A stretch of 64,000 bases of DNA from Micavibrio sp. UBA2137 (GTDB lineage Bacteria > Pseudomonadota > Alphaproteobacteria > Micavibrionales > Micavibrionaceae): the NCBI GenBank assembly GCA_002328415.1, contig DCXL01000001.1, positions 5,521-69,520 on the forward strand, given 5' to 3'. Within the stretch, counting starts at the first letter, position 1; every line of letters starts with the position of its first letter. The notes under the pieces are model-generated. The model had not been told where the DNA came from and did not search any database. It was given only the letters and a program-made list of their open reading frames with translations. The position numbers and the translations under genes were made by a program. Shown piece after piece: positions 35,180 to 43,974 of the stretch.

Positions 35180-35647
35180 ATGTCACAAGATAATTACATG
35201 AGCGGTCAAGCCAACAAAAAGATTACAGAGGGGCTGACGCAGGTTCTTTCAGATACATTTGTTTTGTATTTCAAAACACATAGCTTCCACTGGAATGTAG
35301 AGGGCCCGCACTTTAAGACGTTGCACGAGCTGTTTGAAGAGCAATATAACGACTTATGGTCATTTACAGATGAGCTTGCAGAGCGCATTCGCTCTCTCAA
35401 GACTTATGCACCAACAAATTATGATGAAATTTTGAAAAACGCCAAGCTTAAGCCGCAAACTAAAATTCCCAAAGATATGGATATGGTAAAGGAGTTGGCC
35501 AATGATAATGAGACAATTGTTAAAAATATCTTTCCTGTTTTGCGTTTAGCTGAAGATGCAGGAGATGAGGCAACAGTTGACATGCTCATTGAGCGCATTG
35601 ATGTTCATGAGAAAGCAGCTTGGATGCTTCGTTCATTCTTAAAATAG
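35180..35647 (+). CDS. dps: Dps/ferritin-like DNA-binding protein
   Basis: The ATG at 35180 gives 155 residues and follows ACGGAG at about six bases, so the longer frame starting 21 bases earlier was not used. The ferritin-like helix bundle shows FKTHSFHWNVEGPHFKTLHELFEEQY (residues 27-52), containing the conserved His and the Dps ferroxidase ligands, and a later IERIDVHEKAAWMLRSFL. Dps stores iron and protects DNA during stress or stationary phase. It has a short basic N-terminus, so DNA binding is uncertain. It is divergent from asnB with a 108-base gap. Confidence 0.92.
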   Translation: MSQDNYMSGQANKKITEGLTQVLSDTFVLYFKTHSFHWNVEGPHFKTLHELFEEQYNDLWSFTDELAERIRSLKTYAPTNYDEILKNAKLKPQTKIPKDMDMVKELANDNETIVKNIFPVLRLAEDAGDEATVDMLIERIDVHEKAAWMLRSFLK

Positions 35648-35675
35648 AATTTACTTAAGAATCTCAGACTATTGT

Positions 35676-35700
35676 AGAAAGGGCCTTATTGGCTCTTTCT
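35676..35700. terminator. Hairpin between dps and mltG
   Basis: AGAAAGGGCC at 35676-35685 pairs with GGCTCTTTCT at 35691-35700 over ten base pairs with one G-T wobble, around a 5-base loop. It lies between convergent genes and overlaps the mltG stop codon. No long T-run follows on either strand. Confidence 0.5.
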
Positions 35701-36690
35701 TACTTTGCGCCATTTTGAAACATTTTTAAGGTGCTCGGCATTTGTTTTGCCAAAGGCATGCCCGCCAGTTCCGTCCGCAACAAAGAACAGATAATCATGC
35801 TTTTCTGGATTAAGAGCAGCTTCAATAGAGGCTTTTCCAGGGTTGCAAATTGGTCCCGGCGGAAGCCCCGCATATTTATAAGTATTGTAAGGAGAATCTA
35901 TACCAAGATCCTTCGTTAGCAACCGCCGCCCAAGAGGGCCCTTACCATCATTTTTGTGCGCGCCTTTTGTAATGGCATAAATAACAGTGGGGTCAGTTTG
36001 AAGAAGCATCCCCTTGTTCAGGCGATTTATAAAAACGCCCGCAACGCGTTTGCGCTCGTCCTTTACGCCTGTTTCTTTTTCAATAAGAGAGGCCAGAACA
36101 AGGGCCTCCTCTTTGGTTTTTATGGGCAAGTTGGGTGCTCTATTCCCCCATGCTTCATCTAGTGTCTTTGTCATAGCAGTGGTCATGCGCGCAATGATGC
36201 TTTCGGGGGTGTCTGTAGATTGATAGCGGTAGGTCTCTGGAAGAAGGCTTCCCTCGGGCGGGATTTTTGCAAGTCGCAGCGCTCCATTATTTGTCAGGTC
36301 GTCCTTGCCATTAATAAGCTGTGTAACCTCATAACTTGTTTTGCCTTCTGGCACAGTAATTTGGCGCAAAATAACGTCACCTGCTTCAAGTTTATCTAGG
36401 ACAGCACGCAGTGATATATGTGACGGAAACTCATACTCGCCTGCTTTTAAGCTGGATTGCCTGTGTGTTAGGTGAGTTGCAACCTTAAAGGCAAGAGCGC
36501 TTGATATGACATTTTGTTGATCAAGTTTTGCCGCAATTTGTGAAACGCCAGAGCCACTCTCAATAAGGACAATCTCTGGGCTTTCCAGTGGACCCGCACT
36601 GTTGTAAGAGGAGTGTCCAAAGAAAAAAGCTGCGATCGCCATGAAAGCGGCAAGAACAAAAGCTGTGCTGATTACTGATAGAGCGCGCAT
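35686..36690 (-). CDS. mltG: Endolytic transglycosylase MltG
   Basis: MltG cuts nascent peptidoglycan strands, setting glycan chain length and acting as a terminase. The 334-residue protein has an N-terminal membrane anchor (LSVISTAFVLAAFMAIAAFFFGHS) and then the YceG-like fold. The conserved segment is EEALVLASLIEKETG near residues 199-213, with the catalytic glutamate in IEKETG. Other hallmarks are VFINRLNKGMLLQTDPTVIYA and SPYNTYKYAGLPPGPICNPG. In most alphaproteobacteria it follows fabF. Here three other genes intervene. The start lies one base from the stop of the transglutaminase-like gene, so the two are probably co-transcribed. Confidence 0.96.
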   Translation of the reverse strand: MRALSVISTAFVLAAFMAIAAFFFGHSSYNSAGPLESPEIVLIESGSGVSQIAAKLDQQNVISSALAFKVATHLTHRQSSLKAGEYEFPSHISLRAVLDKLEAGDVILRQITVPEGKTSYEVTQLINGKDDLTNNGALRLAKIPPEGSLLPETYRYQSTDTPESIIARMTTAMTKTLDEAWGNRAPNLPIKTKEEALVLASLIEKETGVKDERKRVAGVFINRLNKGMLLQTDPTVIYAITKGAHKNDGKGPLGRRLLTKDLGIDSPYNTYKYAGLPPGPICNPGKASIEAALNPEKHDYLFFVADGTGGHAFGKTNAEHLKNVSKWRKVRKSQ

Positions 36691-36691
36691 A

Positions 36692-37480
36692 TTATCTCTT
36701 TAGATTTTCTATGATGAACTCGCCCCAATTTATGTCTGGAACGTAAGGTGTGTAGGGCGGGTAAAATTGTCCATGGCGCGAATATATCCCATATGTGACT
36801 GAAAAGGGCCCTTTGAAAATCCAGTAGAGATCGCCCACATTTTGTTTGTCCCATTTAAGCCCAGTTTTATTCGCTTCTTCCTGAAGCTCTTTAAGCGAGA
36901 CAGGATTGCCGTTTTCATCAAGAGAAATCCAACGCGCATTTGTATCGACAAAAAGCCATCCTTTTTCAGTCAAGACCTCAATTACTGCGTGTGAGCGCAA
37001 ATCATAACCACTATCGATGGCAAGCGTTGCAGGGGGTGTGAATTCTTTATGGCGGCTAAAAATACTTGCGAAACGGGTTTCAAAGCCAGCTAGCGTAAGC
37101 CCCTTTTCTATTGATCGCGCGCGGTCACTGCATTGTCCGTGACCAATAGCCAGCAAATCGGCGGGTTCTCTTGTTTGTCCTAGCGGGATTTTGAGAAGTT
37201 GGGGCGAGGCGGTTAGCACAGCATCCTGAATATGCCTGATATCTTTAATTTCCTCGCTAAAATTTCTATTTTTCGAAATTATGTTTTCGCTGTACCCTGC
37301 TTGTGTCATCATGGTCTTCAGGGCCTGTGTGTCTTCTTCGGTTATATCCTTATCTACACCGTAAACAAATACGAATATGAGCAATAAAATAAAACAAACG
37401 CTACCGCCGATGCCAAGCAGTAAAAAGCTTGGATTGGAAAAGCTAAAGAAGGGCGACGGGTTCTTTTTGTTTGGTGGCAT
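36692..37480 (-). CDS. Transglutaminase-like membrane-anchored protein
   Basis: The 262-residue protein has one N-terminal membrane segment (FLLLGIGGSVCFILLLIFVFVYG) and a soluble part that is probably periplasmic. It shows a transglutaminase-like (papain-fold) triad: GHGQCSDRARSIEKGLTLAG with the candidate cysteine, then YDLRSHAVIEVLTEKGWLFVDTNARW with the histidine and aspartate. Such domains can be proteases or acyl transferases; the role is unknown. It precedes mltG with one base between stop and start. Its 5' end overlaps a divergent Wzy-like gene by about 100 bases, and the start shows no clear ribosome-binding site. It lies inside the usual fabF-mltG interval. Confidence 0.75.
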   Translation of the reverse strand: MPPNKKNPSPFFSFSNPSFLLLGIGGSVCFILLLIFVFVYGVDKDITEEDTQALKTMMTQAGYSENIISKNRNFSEEIKDIRHIQDAVLTASPQLLKIPLGQTREPADLLAIGHGQCSDRARSIEKGLTLAGFETRFASIFSRHKEFTPPATLAIDSGYDLRSHAVIEVLTEKGWLFVDTNARWISLDENGNPVSLKELQEEANKTGLKWDKQNVGDLYWIFKGPFSVTYGIYSRHGQFYPPYTPYVPDINWGEFIIENLKR

Positions 37481-38636
37481 ATGGTTATTATATTTTGTGC
37501 TTTCGCCTTTTTATGTTTTCCAGAGCGGCTTGCCTCAGCCCGCAGATATTATAATTTTCGGGGGCATCCTTGTTTTTCTTGCTATAGGCAAGATGTATTA
37601 TAGCAGACATGTCGCGTCCGTCTATGTTTTCGGTCTGATTTTTGTGGGACTTACAGCTGCCATAAACCTTATACATTTTCATTTTATAGCAGATGTAAAA
37701 TTTATTATGCATAGCTTATTTTATGCTTTTAATTTTGGAATATTTTTCTATGTGGTGAATTTATTCGCTCGTGAGCCAGTTCGCATGAACAGATACACTT
37801 ATATTGCGCTATCGGCAATCATACTGATTCAATTTATCGCGGTACAATTTTTTCCAGATAATGATGACTTTCGGGCAAGTGGAACATTTAATAAATCCAA
37901 TCAACTGGCGTACTGGTGCGTATTGTCAGCATCTCTCTTGCTTATTCTAAAGCGTAACAAAAAAATAAATTTTGTTGATATTGCTCTCTTTACAATACTT
38001 ACATATATGCAAATGTTGTCCTTATCAAAGGCTGGCATAGTTGTCTTTTTTGTTCTTTTTATTATTTTTCTTGCGGCCCCGCAAATGCCTAAAACATACC
38101 GTGTTTTTCTTGTCTTTATTATTTCACTTTTAATTATAAGCAACCTCTCTAATGCCAAGAGAATATTCGAGGCTTTGAACCGCGTTGAAACTATTGAGGC
38201 GGTTTCGCAAAGATTAAATACAATCGGAAAACAGAGTGATGATACCCCCGAAGCGCGAGGGTACTTAAGGCTCGTCAAGCATCCTGAGTATCTATTTGTT
38301 GGTGCAGGCGAAGGCGCGTATTGGAGGTTTGGACGTCAAGAACTACACTCGGGGATCGCTACGCTGATCTTCAGTTACAGCATATTTGGCTTCTCCGTTT
38401 TCCTTCTTTTTCTTGGAAATATATTTTTTAAGCTTCCCTGGTATTACACGGCGATGCTTGTGCCCATCTTTCTTTATGGCTTAACCCATCAAAATATTCG
38501 CTTTAGTTACTTCTGGGTTTTTTTGGCATGTGCGTATTCTGGCCATTTCTATGCTGTAAAGGAACGTGTTGCCTCAATAGCAGAAAACAAGTTATCATTA
38601 ATAACGCGGCCCGCGAGGGAGGTATCCAATGGATAG
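37377..38636 (+). CDS. O-antigen ligase/Wzy-like membrane protein, copy 1
   Basis: The 419-residue protein has about ten likely membrane helices. The block GEGAYWRFGRQELHSGIATLIFSYSIFGFSVFLLF near residues 312-346 is the O-antigen-ligase-type loop plus helix. Other identity with the next gene includes LSPFYVFQSGLPQPAD and LSLSKAG. It is visibly AT-rich. The ATG at 37377 overlaps the divergent transglutaminase-like gene by 104 bases; an internal start (MPSSKKLG, or a later TTG) would reduce the overlap and cannot be excluded. Proteins of this type polymerise or ligate polysaccharide. It is followed after 42 bases by a diverged paralog. Confidence 0.8.
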   Translation: MSNKIKQTLPPMPSSKKLGLEKLKKGDGFFLFGGIWLLYFVLSPFYVFQSGLPQPADIIIFGGILVFLAIGKMYYSRHVASVYVFGLIFVGLTAAINLIHFHFIADVKFIMHSLFYAFNFGIFFYVVNLFAREPVRMNRYTYIALSAIILIQFIAVQFFPDNDDFRASGTFNKSNQLAYWCVLSASLLLILKRNKKINFVDIALFTILTYMQMLSLSKAGIVVFFVLFIIFLAAPQMPKTYRVFLVFIISLLIISNLSNAKRIFEALNRVETIEAVSQRLNTIGKQSDDTPEARGYLRLVKHPEYLFVGAGEGAYWRFGRQELHSGIATLIFSYSIFGFSVFLLFLGNIFFKLPWYYTAMLVPIFLYGLTHQNIRFSYFWVFLACAYSGHFYAVKERVASIAENKLSLITRPAREVSNG

Positions 38637-38678
38637 AATTTCTTCCCAAGATTTAAACAATAAGAGTGCGAATAAAAT

Positions 38679-39926
38679 ATGCTAGGAACGAACGTAAATA
38701 ATTTACACTTCCGTTCCGCTGCGGAAACGCGGGCCGTACGCAATGTGCCCAAATTTCTTTTTGGTGTTTGGATTGTTTATCTCCTCCTTTCCCCGTTTTA
38801 CGTCTTGCATAGCGGGCTTCCACAGCCTGCCGATGTCACCCTCTTGCTCGGTATTATCCCGGCTATGTTTTTTATCTCTACCAATCCGAGAACACGTCTT
38901 GATTTGACTTACCTTGTTGGTTTTTCATTCGCGGTCTTAACGGTTGTTATTAATGGCATTTATTTTTTGTTTTATAATGAGCCTAAGCTCATGTTTGCCA
39001 GTATGTTTTACTTTTATAACTTTCTGGTGTTTTGCTTTGTCGTATTTTTATTTCAGATCTCACCGAAATTAATGAACTATGGCACCTATCTGGCTTTAGC
39101 AGCCATTATCATTGTTCAGTTTATTATAGTGTATTTTGTCGACACAGCTGGTGTACGGCATGAGGGCACGTTTAACAATCCTAACCAATTGGCGTATTGG
39201 GCACTGTTGATGGGGGCGATGCTTATTGTTTTGAAACGCTCGTCATCCCTTAACCTGCTTGATATGGCCCTCTTTAGTATGCTTGCCTATATTCAGACAC
39301 AGTCACTGTCTAAAGCGGGGCTTATTACATTTGGACTGCTTGTGTTGCTTATGGCGTTTTCGCCTGTTGCTAATAAAAAACTAAAGGCAATCTTTTTGAT
39401 GCTTTTGTGTGTTTTTACAATCACAAAAGTGACTGCCCCAGTTGAAACGCGGCTTATTATTACCGCAACTGATAATATTGAGGCGGTAACCCAACGTCTT
39501 GGCGAAATCGGGGTGGATAGAGATGATAGTGCGCTTGGACGTGGATATGGCCGCCTACTTGAGTATCCAGCTTATCTCCTAGGTGGAGCAGGTGAAGGCG
39601 CACACTGGCGCTTTAATGCCCGCCAAGAATTGCATTCGGGCATTGCCACAATCTTGTTTTCTTATGGAATATTGGGCTTTACGCTTTTTGGCCTCTTTGT
39701 TGTGCTCGTTTTCCGCCACGCGCCACTTTATTATGGGGTGCTTATGATACCTATTGTCCTATATGGCCTAACCCATCAAAATTTCAGGAACACAGGATTT
39801 TGGATATTCCTCGCTCTTTGTTACAGCTATACTTATTTTAAAAAGGCCACTGAGGGCGAAAGGGCTCAAAAAAAAAATCATAGGCTAGATTTTTTTATCA
39901 AGGATTCTGAAACTGCCGGGCGATAA
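38679..39926 (+). CDS. O-antigen ligase/Wzy-like membrane protein, copy 2
   Basis: The 415-residue protein is a paralog of the preceding gene, with matching segments across its whole length: LSPFYVLHSGLPQPAD, NQLAYW, QSLSKAGL, GEGAHWRFNARQELHSGIATILFSYGILGF and LYGLTHQNFR. Two such genes in tandem suggest duplication followed by divergence, perhaps with different polysaccharide substrates. The family is Wzy/O-antigen ligase-like, with about ten membrane helices. It ends nine bases before the convergent fabF stop. No glycosyltransferases are adjacent, so the substrate is unknown. Base composition appears less AT-rich than copy 1. Confidence 0.8.
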   Translation: MLGTNVNNLHFRSAAETRAVRNVPKFLFGVWIVYLLLSPFYVLHSGLPQPADVTLLLGIIPAMFFISTNPRTRLDLTYLVGFSFAVLTVVINGIYFLFYNEPKLMFASMFYFYNFLVFCFVVFLFQISPKLMNYGTYLALAAIIIVQFIIVYFVDTAGVRHEGTFNNPNQLAYWALLMGAMLIVLKRSSSLNLLDMALFSMLAYIQTQSLSKAGLITFGLLVLLMAFSPVANKKLKAIFLMLLCVFTITKVTAPVETRLIITATDNIEAVTQRLGEIGVDRDDSALGRGYGRLLEYPAYLLGGAGEGAHWRFNARQELHSGIATILFSYGILGFTLFGLFVVLVFRHAPLYYGVLMIPIVLYGLTHQNFRNTGFWIFLALCYSYTYFKKATEGERAQKKNHRLDFFIKDSETAGR

Positions 39927-39934
39927 AAAGTCTC

Positions 39935-41206
39935 TTAAACTTTCTTCATCACAAGACTGGCGTTTGTTCCGCCAAATCCAAATGAATTTGAAAGGACCGC
40001 ATTAACAGTTTTCGATTTTGCGGTCTTTGCAACAAGATCTATGCCCTGGCAGGCTTCGGACACATCCTCAAGGTTAAGTGTTGGAGGAAGTGTATTTGTT
40101 TCCAGTGCCTTGAGTGAGTAAATTGCCTCAACAGCACCTGCTGCGCCGAGCAAATGCCCAATGGACGATTTTGTCGATGACATAGAAACCTTATCAAGCG
40201 CTGGTTCAAATAAGCGTTTTACAGCCGTGCATTCAATACCATCACCGAGGGGTGTTGATGTGCCGTGCGCATTAATGTAATCGATATCCTCTGGATTAAG
40301 CTCGGCGCGATTAAGGGCGGCCTTCATCGCGCGATACCCGCCATCACCATTCTCGGCAGGTGATGTAATGTGGTATGCGTCTCCTGAAAGACCATATCCA
40401 ACGACCTCACCATAAATTTTAGCGCCCCGCGCTTTGGCGTGTTCATATTCTTCTAACACAATGATACCAGCGCCCTCGGAAATCACAAAGCCATCGCGCC
40501 CTTCATCAAAGGGGCGGGAGGCCTGCTCAGGCGCATCATTATAAGAGGTTGAAAGCGCACGCGCAGCGGCAAAGCTTGCAACACCAAGGCGATTGACGGC
40601 TGCCTCTGCGCCACCGGCAATCATAACATCAGCATCGCCCCACATGATTAAACGTGCGGCATCCCCAATAGCGTGTGCGCCAGATGAACAGGCGGTCACT
40701 ACAGAGTGGTTGGGGCCTTTAAACCCATGTTTAATTGAGATGTGACCCGAGGCCAGATTAATCAGCATCGCTGGCACAGAAAAAGGCGACAATCTGCGTG
40801 GGCCCTTTTCTTCCAAAAGAAGAGAAGTATTATAAACTGTTTCAAGACCGCCTATGCCAGATCCAACAAGCACGCCTGTGCGTTCAAAAGATTCTGAATC
40901 TTCTGGGCGCCAGTTACTGTCTTCTAGCGCTTCTTCAGTGGCCTGTAGCGCATAAAGGATGAAGGTGTCGACTTTCTTTTGGTCTTTGACGCTTGCGACG
41001 TTTTCAGGATTAAAAGCATATTTGTTTTCTGGGTCTTCAGAGACAAGAGGCACCTGTCCAGCAATCTGGGAGGTGATATCGGAGGCGTCAAATTTATGAA
41101 TTTTTGCAATACCGCTCTGCCCATTCGTAAGTGCAGACCAGTTGTTTGACACCCCTGTTCCCAGAGGTGTCACCATACCCATACCTGTGACGACAACACG
41201 TCTCAT
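39935..41206 (-). CDS. fabF: Beta-ketoacyl-[ACP] synthase II (FabF)
   Basis: FabF extends acyl chains with malonyl-ACP. The 423-residue protein begins RRVVVTGMGMVTPLG. Its active-site triad is visible as TACSSGAHAIGDA with the cysteine, INAHGTSTPLGD with the first histidine, and SSIGHLLGAAGA with the second histidine. The length and motifs are those of KAS II. It is the last gene of fabD-fabG-acpP-fabF, 19 bases from acpP. The ordinary downstream partner mltG is displaced by about 3.2 kb. Confidence 0.98.
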   Translation of the reverse strand: MRRVVVTGMGMVTPLGTGVSNNWSALTNGQSGIAKIHKFDASDITSQIAGQVPLVSEDPENKYAFNPENVASVKDQKKVDTFILYALQATEEALEDSNWRPEDSESFERTGVLVGSGIGGLETVYNTSLLLEEKGPRRLSPFSVPAMLINLASGHISIKHGFKGPNHSVVTACSSGAHAIGDAARLIMWGDADVMIAGGAEAAVNRLGVASFAAARALSTSYNDAPEQASRPFDEGRDGFVISEGAGIIVLEEYEHAKARGAKIYGEVVGYGLSGDAYHITSPAENGDGGYRAMKAALNRAELNPEDIDYINAHGTSTPLGDGIECTAVKRLFEPALDKVSMSSTKSSIGHLLGAAGAVEAIYSLKALETNTLPPTLNLEDVSEACQGIDLVAKTAKSKTVNAVLSNSFGFGGTNASLVMKKV

Positions 41207-41225
41207 ATATTTAAATGATTAAAGA

Positions 41226-41465
41226 TTACTCGGCTGAGTTTTCTTTGATGAATGTGATGGCATCGCCAACAGTCTGAATGTTTTCAGCAGCATCATCAGG
41301 AATATCGACTTTGAATTCTTCTTCAAAAGCCATAACCAGCTCAACAGTGTCAAGAGAGTCAGCACCAAGATCATCGATAAAGCTCGCATTCTCAGTTACT
41401 TTGTCTTCTTCTACGCCAAGATGTTCAACAACAATCTTTTTTACGCGTTCTGCTACATCACTCAT
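41226..41465 (-). CDS. acpP: Acyl carrier protein
   Basis: ACP carries growing fatty acids as thioesters on a phosphopantetheine arm. The 79-residue protein is acidic and shows the attachment serine in [20 protein letters not shown] near residues 29-48. The first helix [15 protein letters not shown] and the closing helix typical of ACP are present. AGGAAC lies about eight bases upstream. It is in the fab operon before fabF, following a 204-base gap from fabG, so it may have its own promoter. Confidence 0.98.
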   Translation of the reverse strand: MSDVAERVKKIVVEHLGVEEDKVTENASFIDDLGADSLDTVELVMAFEEEFKVDIPDDAAENIQTVGDAITFIKENSAE

Positions 41466-41669
41466 GTTTCGTTCCTTTTCTAATATGTAAAAAATATTTC
41501 AAATAACTTGAATCGTTGGAGACCATATAAGCACTGTTTTACGAATGCAAGTCATTTTGTTTTCTTTTAAACGACACCGCACTATGCCACGCTTTTAGCG
41601 GGGATGCACGTGTGTTAGGACATGTTTTTTAGGGTTATGTGGATAAGCTATTAGCCCTAAAATAGGCTT
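41466..41669. promoter_or_regulatory. acpP upstream region with a DnaA-box match
   Basis: This gap separates fabG from acpP. It holds one perfect DnaA-box match, TGTGGATAA at 41638-41646, in an AT-rich context. It probably carries an acpP promoter, because ACP is usually made in excess of the other Fab proteins. Whether the box binds DnaA is unknown. Confidence 0.4.
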
Positions 41670-42407
41670 TTAAACCATCGCCATGCCGCCATTCACATGA
41701 AGTGTCGTGCCCGTAACGTAACCCGCCTCATCGCTGGCAAGATAAACAACGGCCGAGGCAATATCCTGCGCGCTCCCCATTTTTTGCATGGGGATTGTGG
41801 CATTAATTTTGTCTTTTTGATCATCCGTCAGCGCATCTGTCATGGCCGTTGCAATAAAGCCTGGCGCCACACAATTGACCGTAATTCCGCGCGAGGCAAT
41901 TTCTTGGGCCATGGCCTTTGACCAGCCAATCATGCCCGCCTTCGAGGCCACATAGTTACATTGCCCGGGGTTACCAGTCACCCCAACAACAGACGCAATG
42001 TTGATAATACGCCCATGGCGCGCCTTCATCATGCCGCGCTGTGCGGCCTTGGCGAGTGCGAAAGTTGTTGTCATATTGACATTGATAACTTCGTCCCACT
42101 CCTCATCTTTCATACGCATAGACAGATTATCGCGCGTAAGCCCTGCATTATTGACTAGAATATCAATCTTACCCATGGCTTCTGTTGCTGCGCCAATTAA
42201 GTCGCTGGCAGCATTTTCTGCTGACAAATCCGCAGGGCAAACATGACAACGCTCCCCTAGCTCGTTCTTCAGCGCATTTAACTTATCTTCGTTACGCCCA
42301 GAAATGGCAACAGTTGCGCCACTTCCATGTAAAGCGCGCGCAATTTCAGCACCAATTCCACCAGTTGCACCTGTTACGAGCGCACATTTTCCGTCAAGAT
42401 TAAACAT
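41670..42407 (-). CDS. fabG: 3-oxoacyl-[ACP] reductase FabG
   Basis: FabG reduces beta-ketoacyl-ACP with NADPH. The 245-residue short-chain dehydrogenase shows the dinucleotide-binding TGATGGIGAEIAR near residues 12-24, the NNAGLTRDN block, and the catalytic YVASKAGMIGWSK segment with Tyr and Lys. It closes with TGTTLHVNGGMAM, the typical FabG C-terminus. It lies 20 bases after fabD in the fab operon. Confidence 0.98.
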   Translation of the reverse strand: MFNLDGKCALVTGATGGIGAEIARALHGSGATVAISGRNEDKLNALKNELGERCHVCPADLSAENAASDLIGAATEAMGKIDILVNNAGLTRDNLSMRMKDEEWDEVINVNMTTTFALAKAAQRGMMKARHGRIINIASVVGVTGNPGQCNYVASKAGMIGWSKAMAQEIASRGITVNCVAPGFIATAMTDALTDDQKDKINATIPMQKMGSAQDIASAVVYLASDEAGYVTGTTLHVNGGMAMV

Positions 42408-42427
42408 GTTTGAAATTCTCCTAAGTA

Positions 42428-43378
42428 TTAAAGTGTTTCTATTAGTGTAGAGATCTGATCGGGCGTTTCTGCGAAAGTGGCGTTGATATCCTTGTCAATG
42501 CGGCGCGTTAACCCCGTGAGGACTTTATTCGCACCAAGCTCAACAATTTCAGTTACGCCATTAGCGCTCAACCATTGCACGCTTTCGCGCCAGCGCACAG
42601 TACCCGTGACCTGTTGTACAAGATAGTCGCGAATTTGCGCAGGATCTTGTGTAGGTTGTGCTGTCACATTGGCAATCAAAGGCAAGCTCGGACTTTGAAT
42701 GTTTGCACTCGCAAGTGCCGCGGCCATTTCTTTGGCTGCGGGCTCCATTAGGTTGCAATGGAAAGGCGCAGACACAGGCAATTCAATCGCACGTTTTGCA
42801 CCTTTCGTACCTGCAATTTCAATTGCGTAAGCTACAGCCTGTTTATGACCACTAATAACCGTTTGACCATCGGAATTATCATTAGCTGCTTGGCACATAT
42901 TGTCTCCATCCGCCTTGGCAGAGGCCTCAGCTGCAATCTCCATAACCTCATCAAAACTTAGACCCAAGATGGCCACCATTGCACCCATGCCTACAGGAAC
43001 GGCGCGCTGCATAGCTTGACCGCGCAATTTTAATAGCTTTGCACAGTCTGGAAGCATCAGCGCATTTACGGCAGTCAGCGCCGAATATTCCCCAAGTGAA
43101 TGTCCTGCAACATAAGCGCCTAAATCAGAGAGCGTTTTACCTGTTTCAGTCTCGAGTACGCGTGTCGTTGCAATAGACACAGCCATAAGTGCGGGTTGTG
43201 TGTTTTCAGTGAGGTTGAGATCGGATTCGCTGCCCTCTGACATCAGCGCATAAAGCTTTTGATTAAGAGCGTTATCAACCTCATCAAAAACCTGCTTGGC
43301 GACTGGGAAATTCTCGTATAGCTCCTTGCCCATGCCGATATATTGAGAGCCCTGTCCTGGAAAAACGAATGCGCGCAT
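42428..43378 (-). CDS. fabD: Malonyl-CoA:ACP transacylase FabD
   Basis: FabD loads malonyl groups onto ACP. The start MRAFVFPGQGSQYIGMG was chosen because GGTGA lies eight bases upstream of this ATG; an upstream GTG would add four residues. The 316-residue protein has the nucleophile elbow GHSLGEYSALTAV near residues 92-104 and the later SAPFHCNLMEPA with the catalytic histidine. It opens the fab operon fabD-fabG-acpP-fabF. The 269-base region upstream holds no gene on this strand. Confidence 0.97.
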   Translation of the reverse strand: MRAFVFPGQGSQYIGMGKELYENFPVAKQVFDEVDNALNQKLYALMSEGSESDLNLTENTQPALMAVSIATTRVLETETGKTLSDLGAYVAGHSLGEYSALTAVNALMLPDCAKLLKLRGQAMQRAVPVGMGAMVAILGLSFDEVMEIAAEASAKADGDNMCQAANDNSDGQTVISGHKQAVAYAIEIAGTKGAKRAIELPVSAPFHCNLMEPAAKEMAAALASANIQSPSLPLIANVTAQPTQDPAQIRDYLVQQVTGTVRWRESVQWLSANGVTEIVELGANKVLTGLTRRIDKDINATFAETPDQISTLIETL

Positions 43379-43659
43379 AAGATGTGTCACCTTTGTTTGT
43401 TAACGTCAAAAATCACGTAGAGTGAAAACTTTGAGGGCCATGAAGTCAATCAAAAAAGTGCAAAACAAAATATCACAGTTTTTTAGCCATGCATTTTCTG
43501 AATACCGTAGTTTTCTAATTTGCAAAGGCAGCCTTTTTTTGCTACAAATGAATAATACAAATATAAAAATTGTAATAAAATTACTCTCGAAGTGTTAAGG
43601 CGCTGTGTTTTTTGTGTGCTGAAACTTCGTGAGGTTGTTGTTTGGAGAGGAGAAAAGCC

Positions 43660-43971
43660 ATGTCAGCAATTATTATTCAGAGAAATATCAAGACTGTCTT
43701 GGAAGAGGCAAATGCTGTGTATTCAATGGTGTGTTCAACAGGAAATCCAAACATGGATTATGCGGGCTATGCCTGTCATGTGGCCTTAAATCGTTTTCGT
43801 TCACTTTTGAACGAGCCTGATTTAACAGTTGAAAAGCTGGAATATCTTTTAAGGAAAGCAGCGCGTCGCCACGCGCAAACAGATCCTGAAAAAGATTGGG
43901 CTGAATTTACAGCAACTTTCTTGTCAGCGAAAACCTCTGCCAATCAAAATGGCAGACGCAAAAGACATTAA
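43660..43971 (+). CDS. Small conserved hypothetical protein
   Basis: The 103-residue product from MSAIIIQRNIKTVLEEANAVYSM is preceded by AGGAGA at the right distance, which decided the start over two longer forms. It is soluble and probably helical, ending in a basic tail (GRRKRH). No motif or family is recognised. It is convergent with lptA (three bases between stops) and divergent from fabD. Confidence 0.6.
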   Translation: MSAIIIQRNIKTVLEEANAVYSMVCSTGNPNMDYAGYACHVALNRFRSLLNEPDLTVEKLEYLLRKAARRHAQTDPEKDWAEFTATFLSAKTSANQNGRRKRH

Positions 43972-43974
43972 ATT

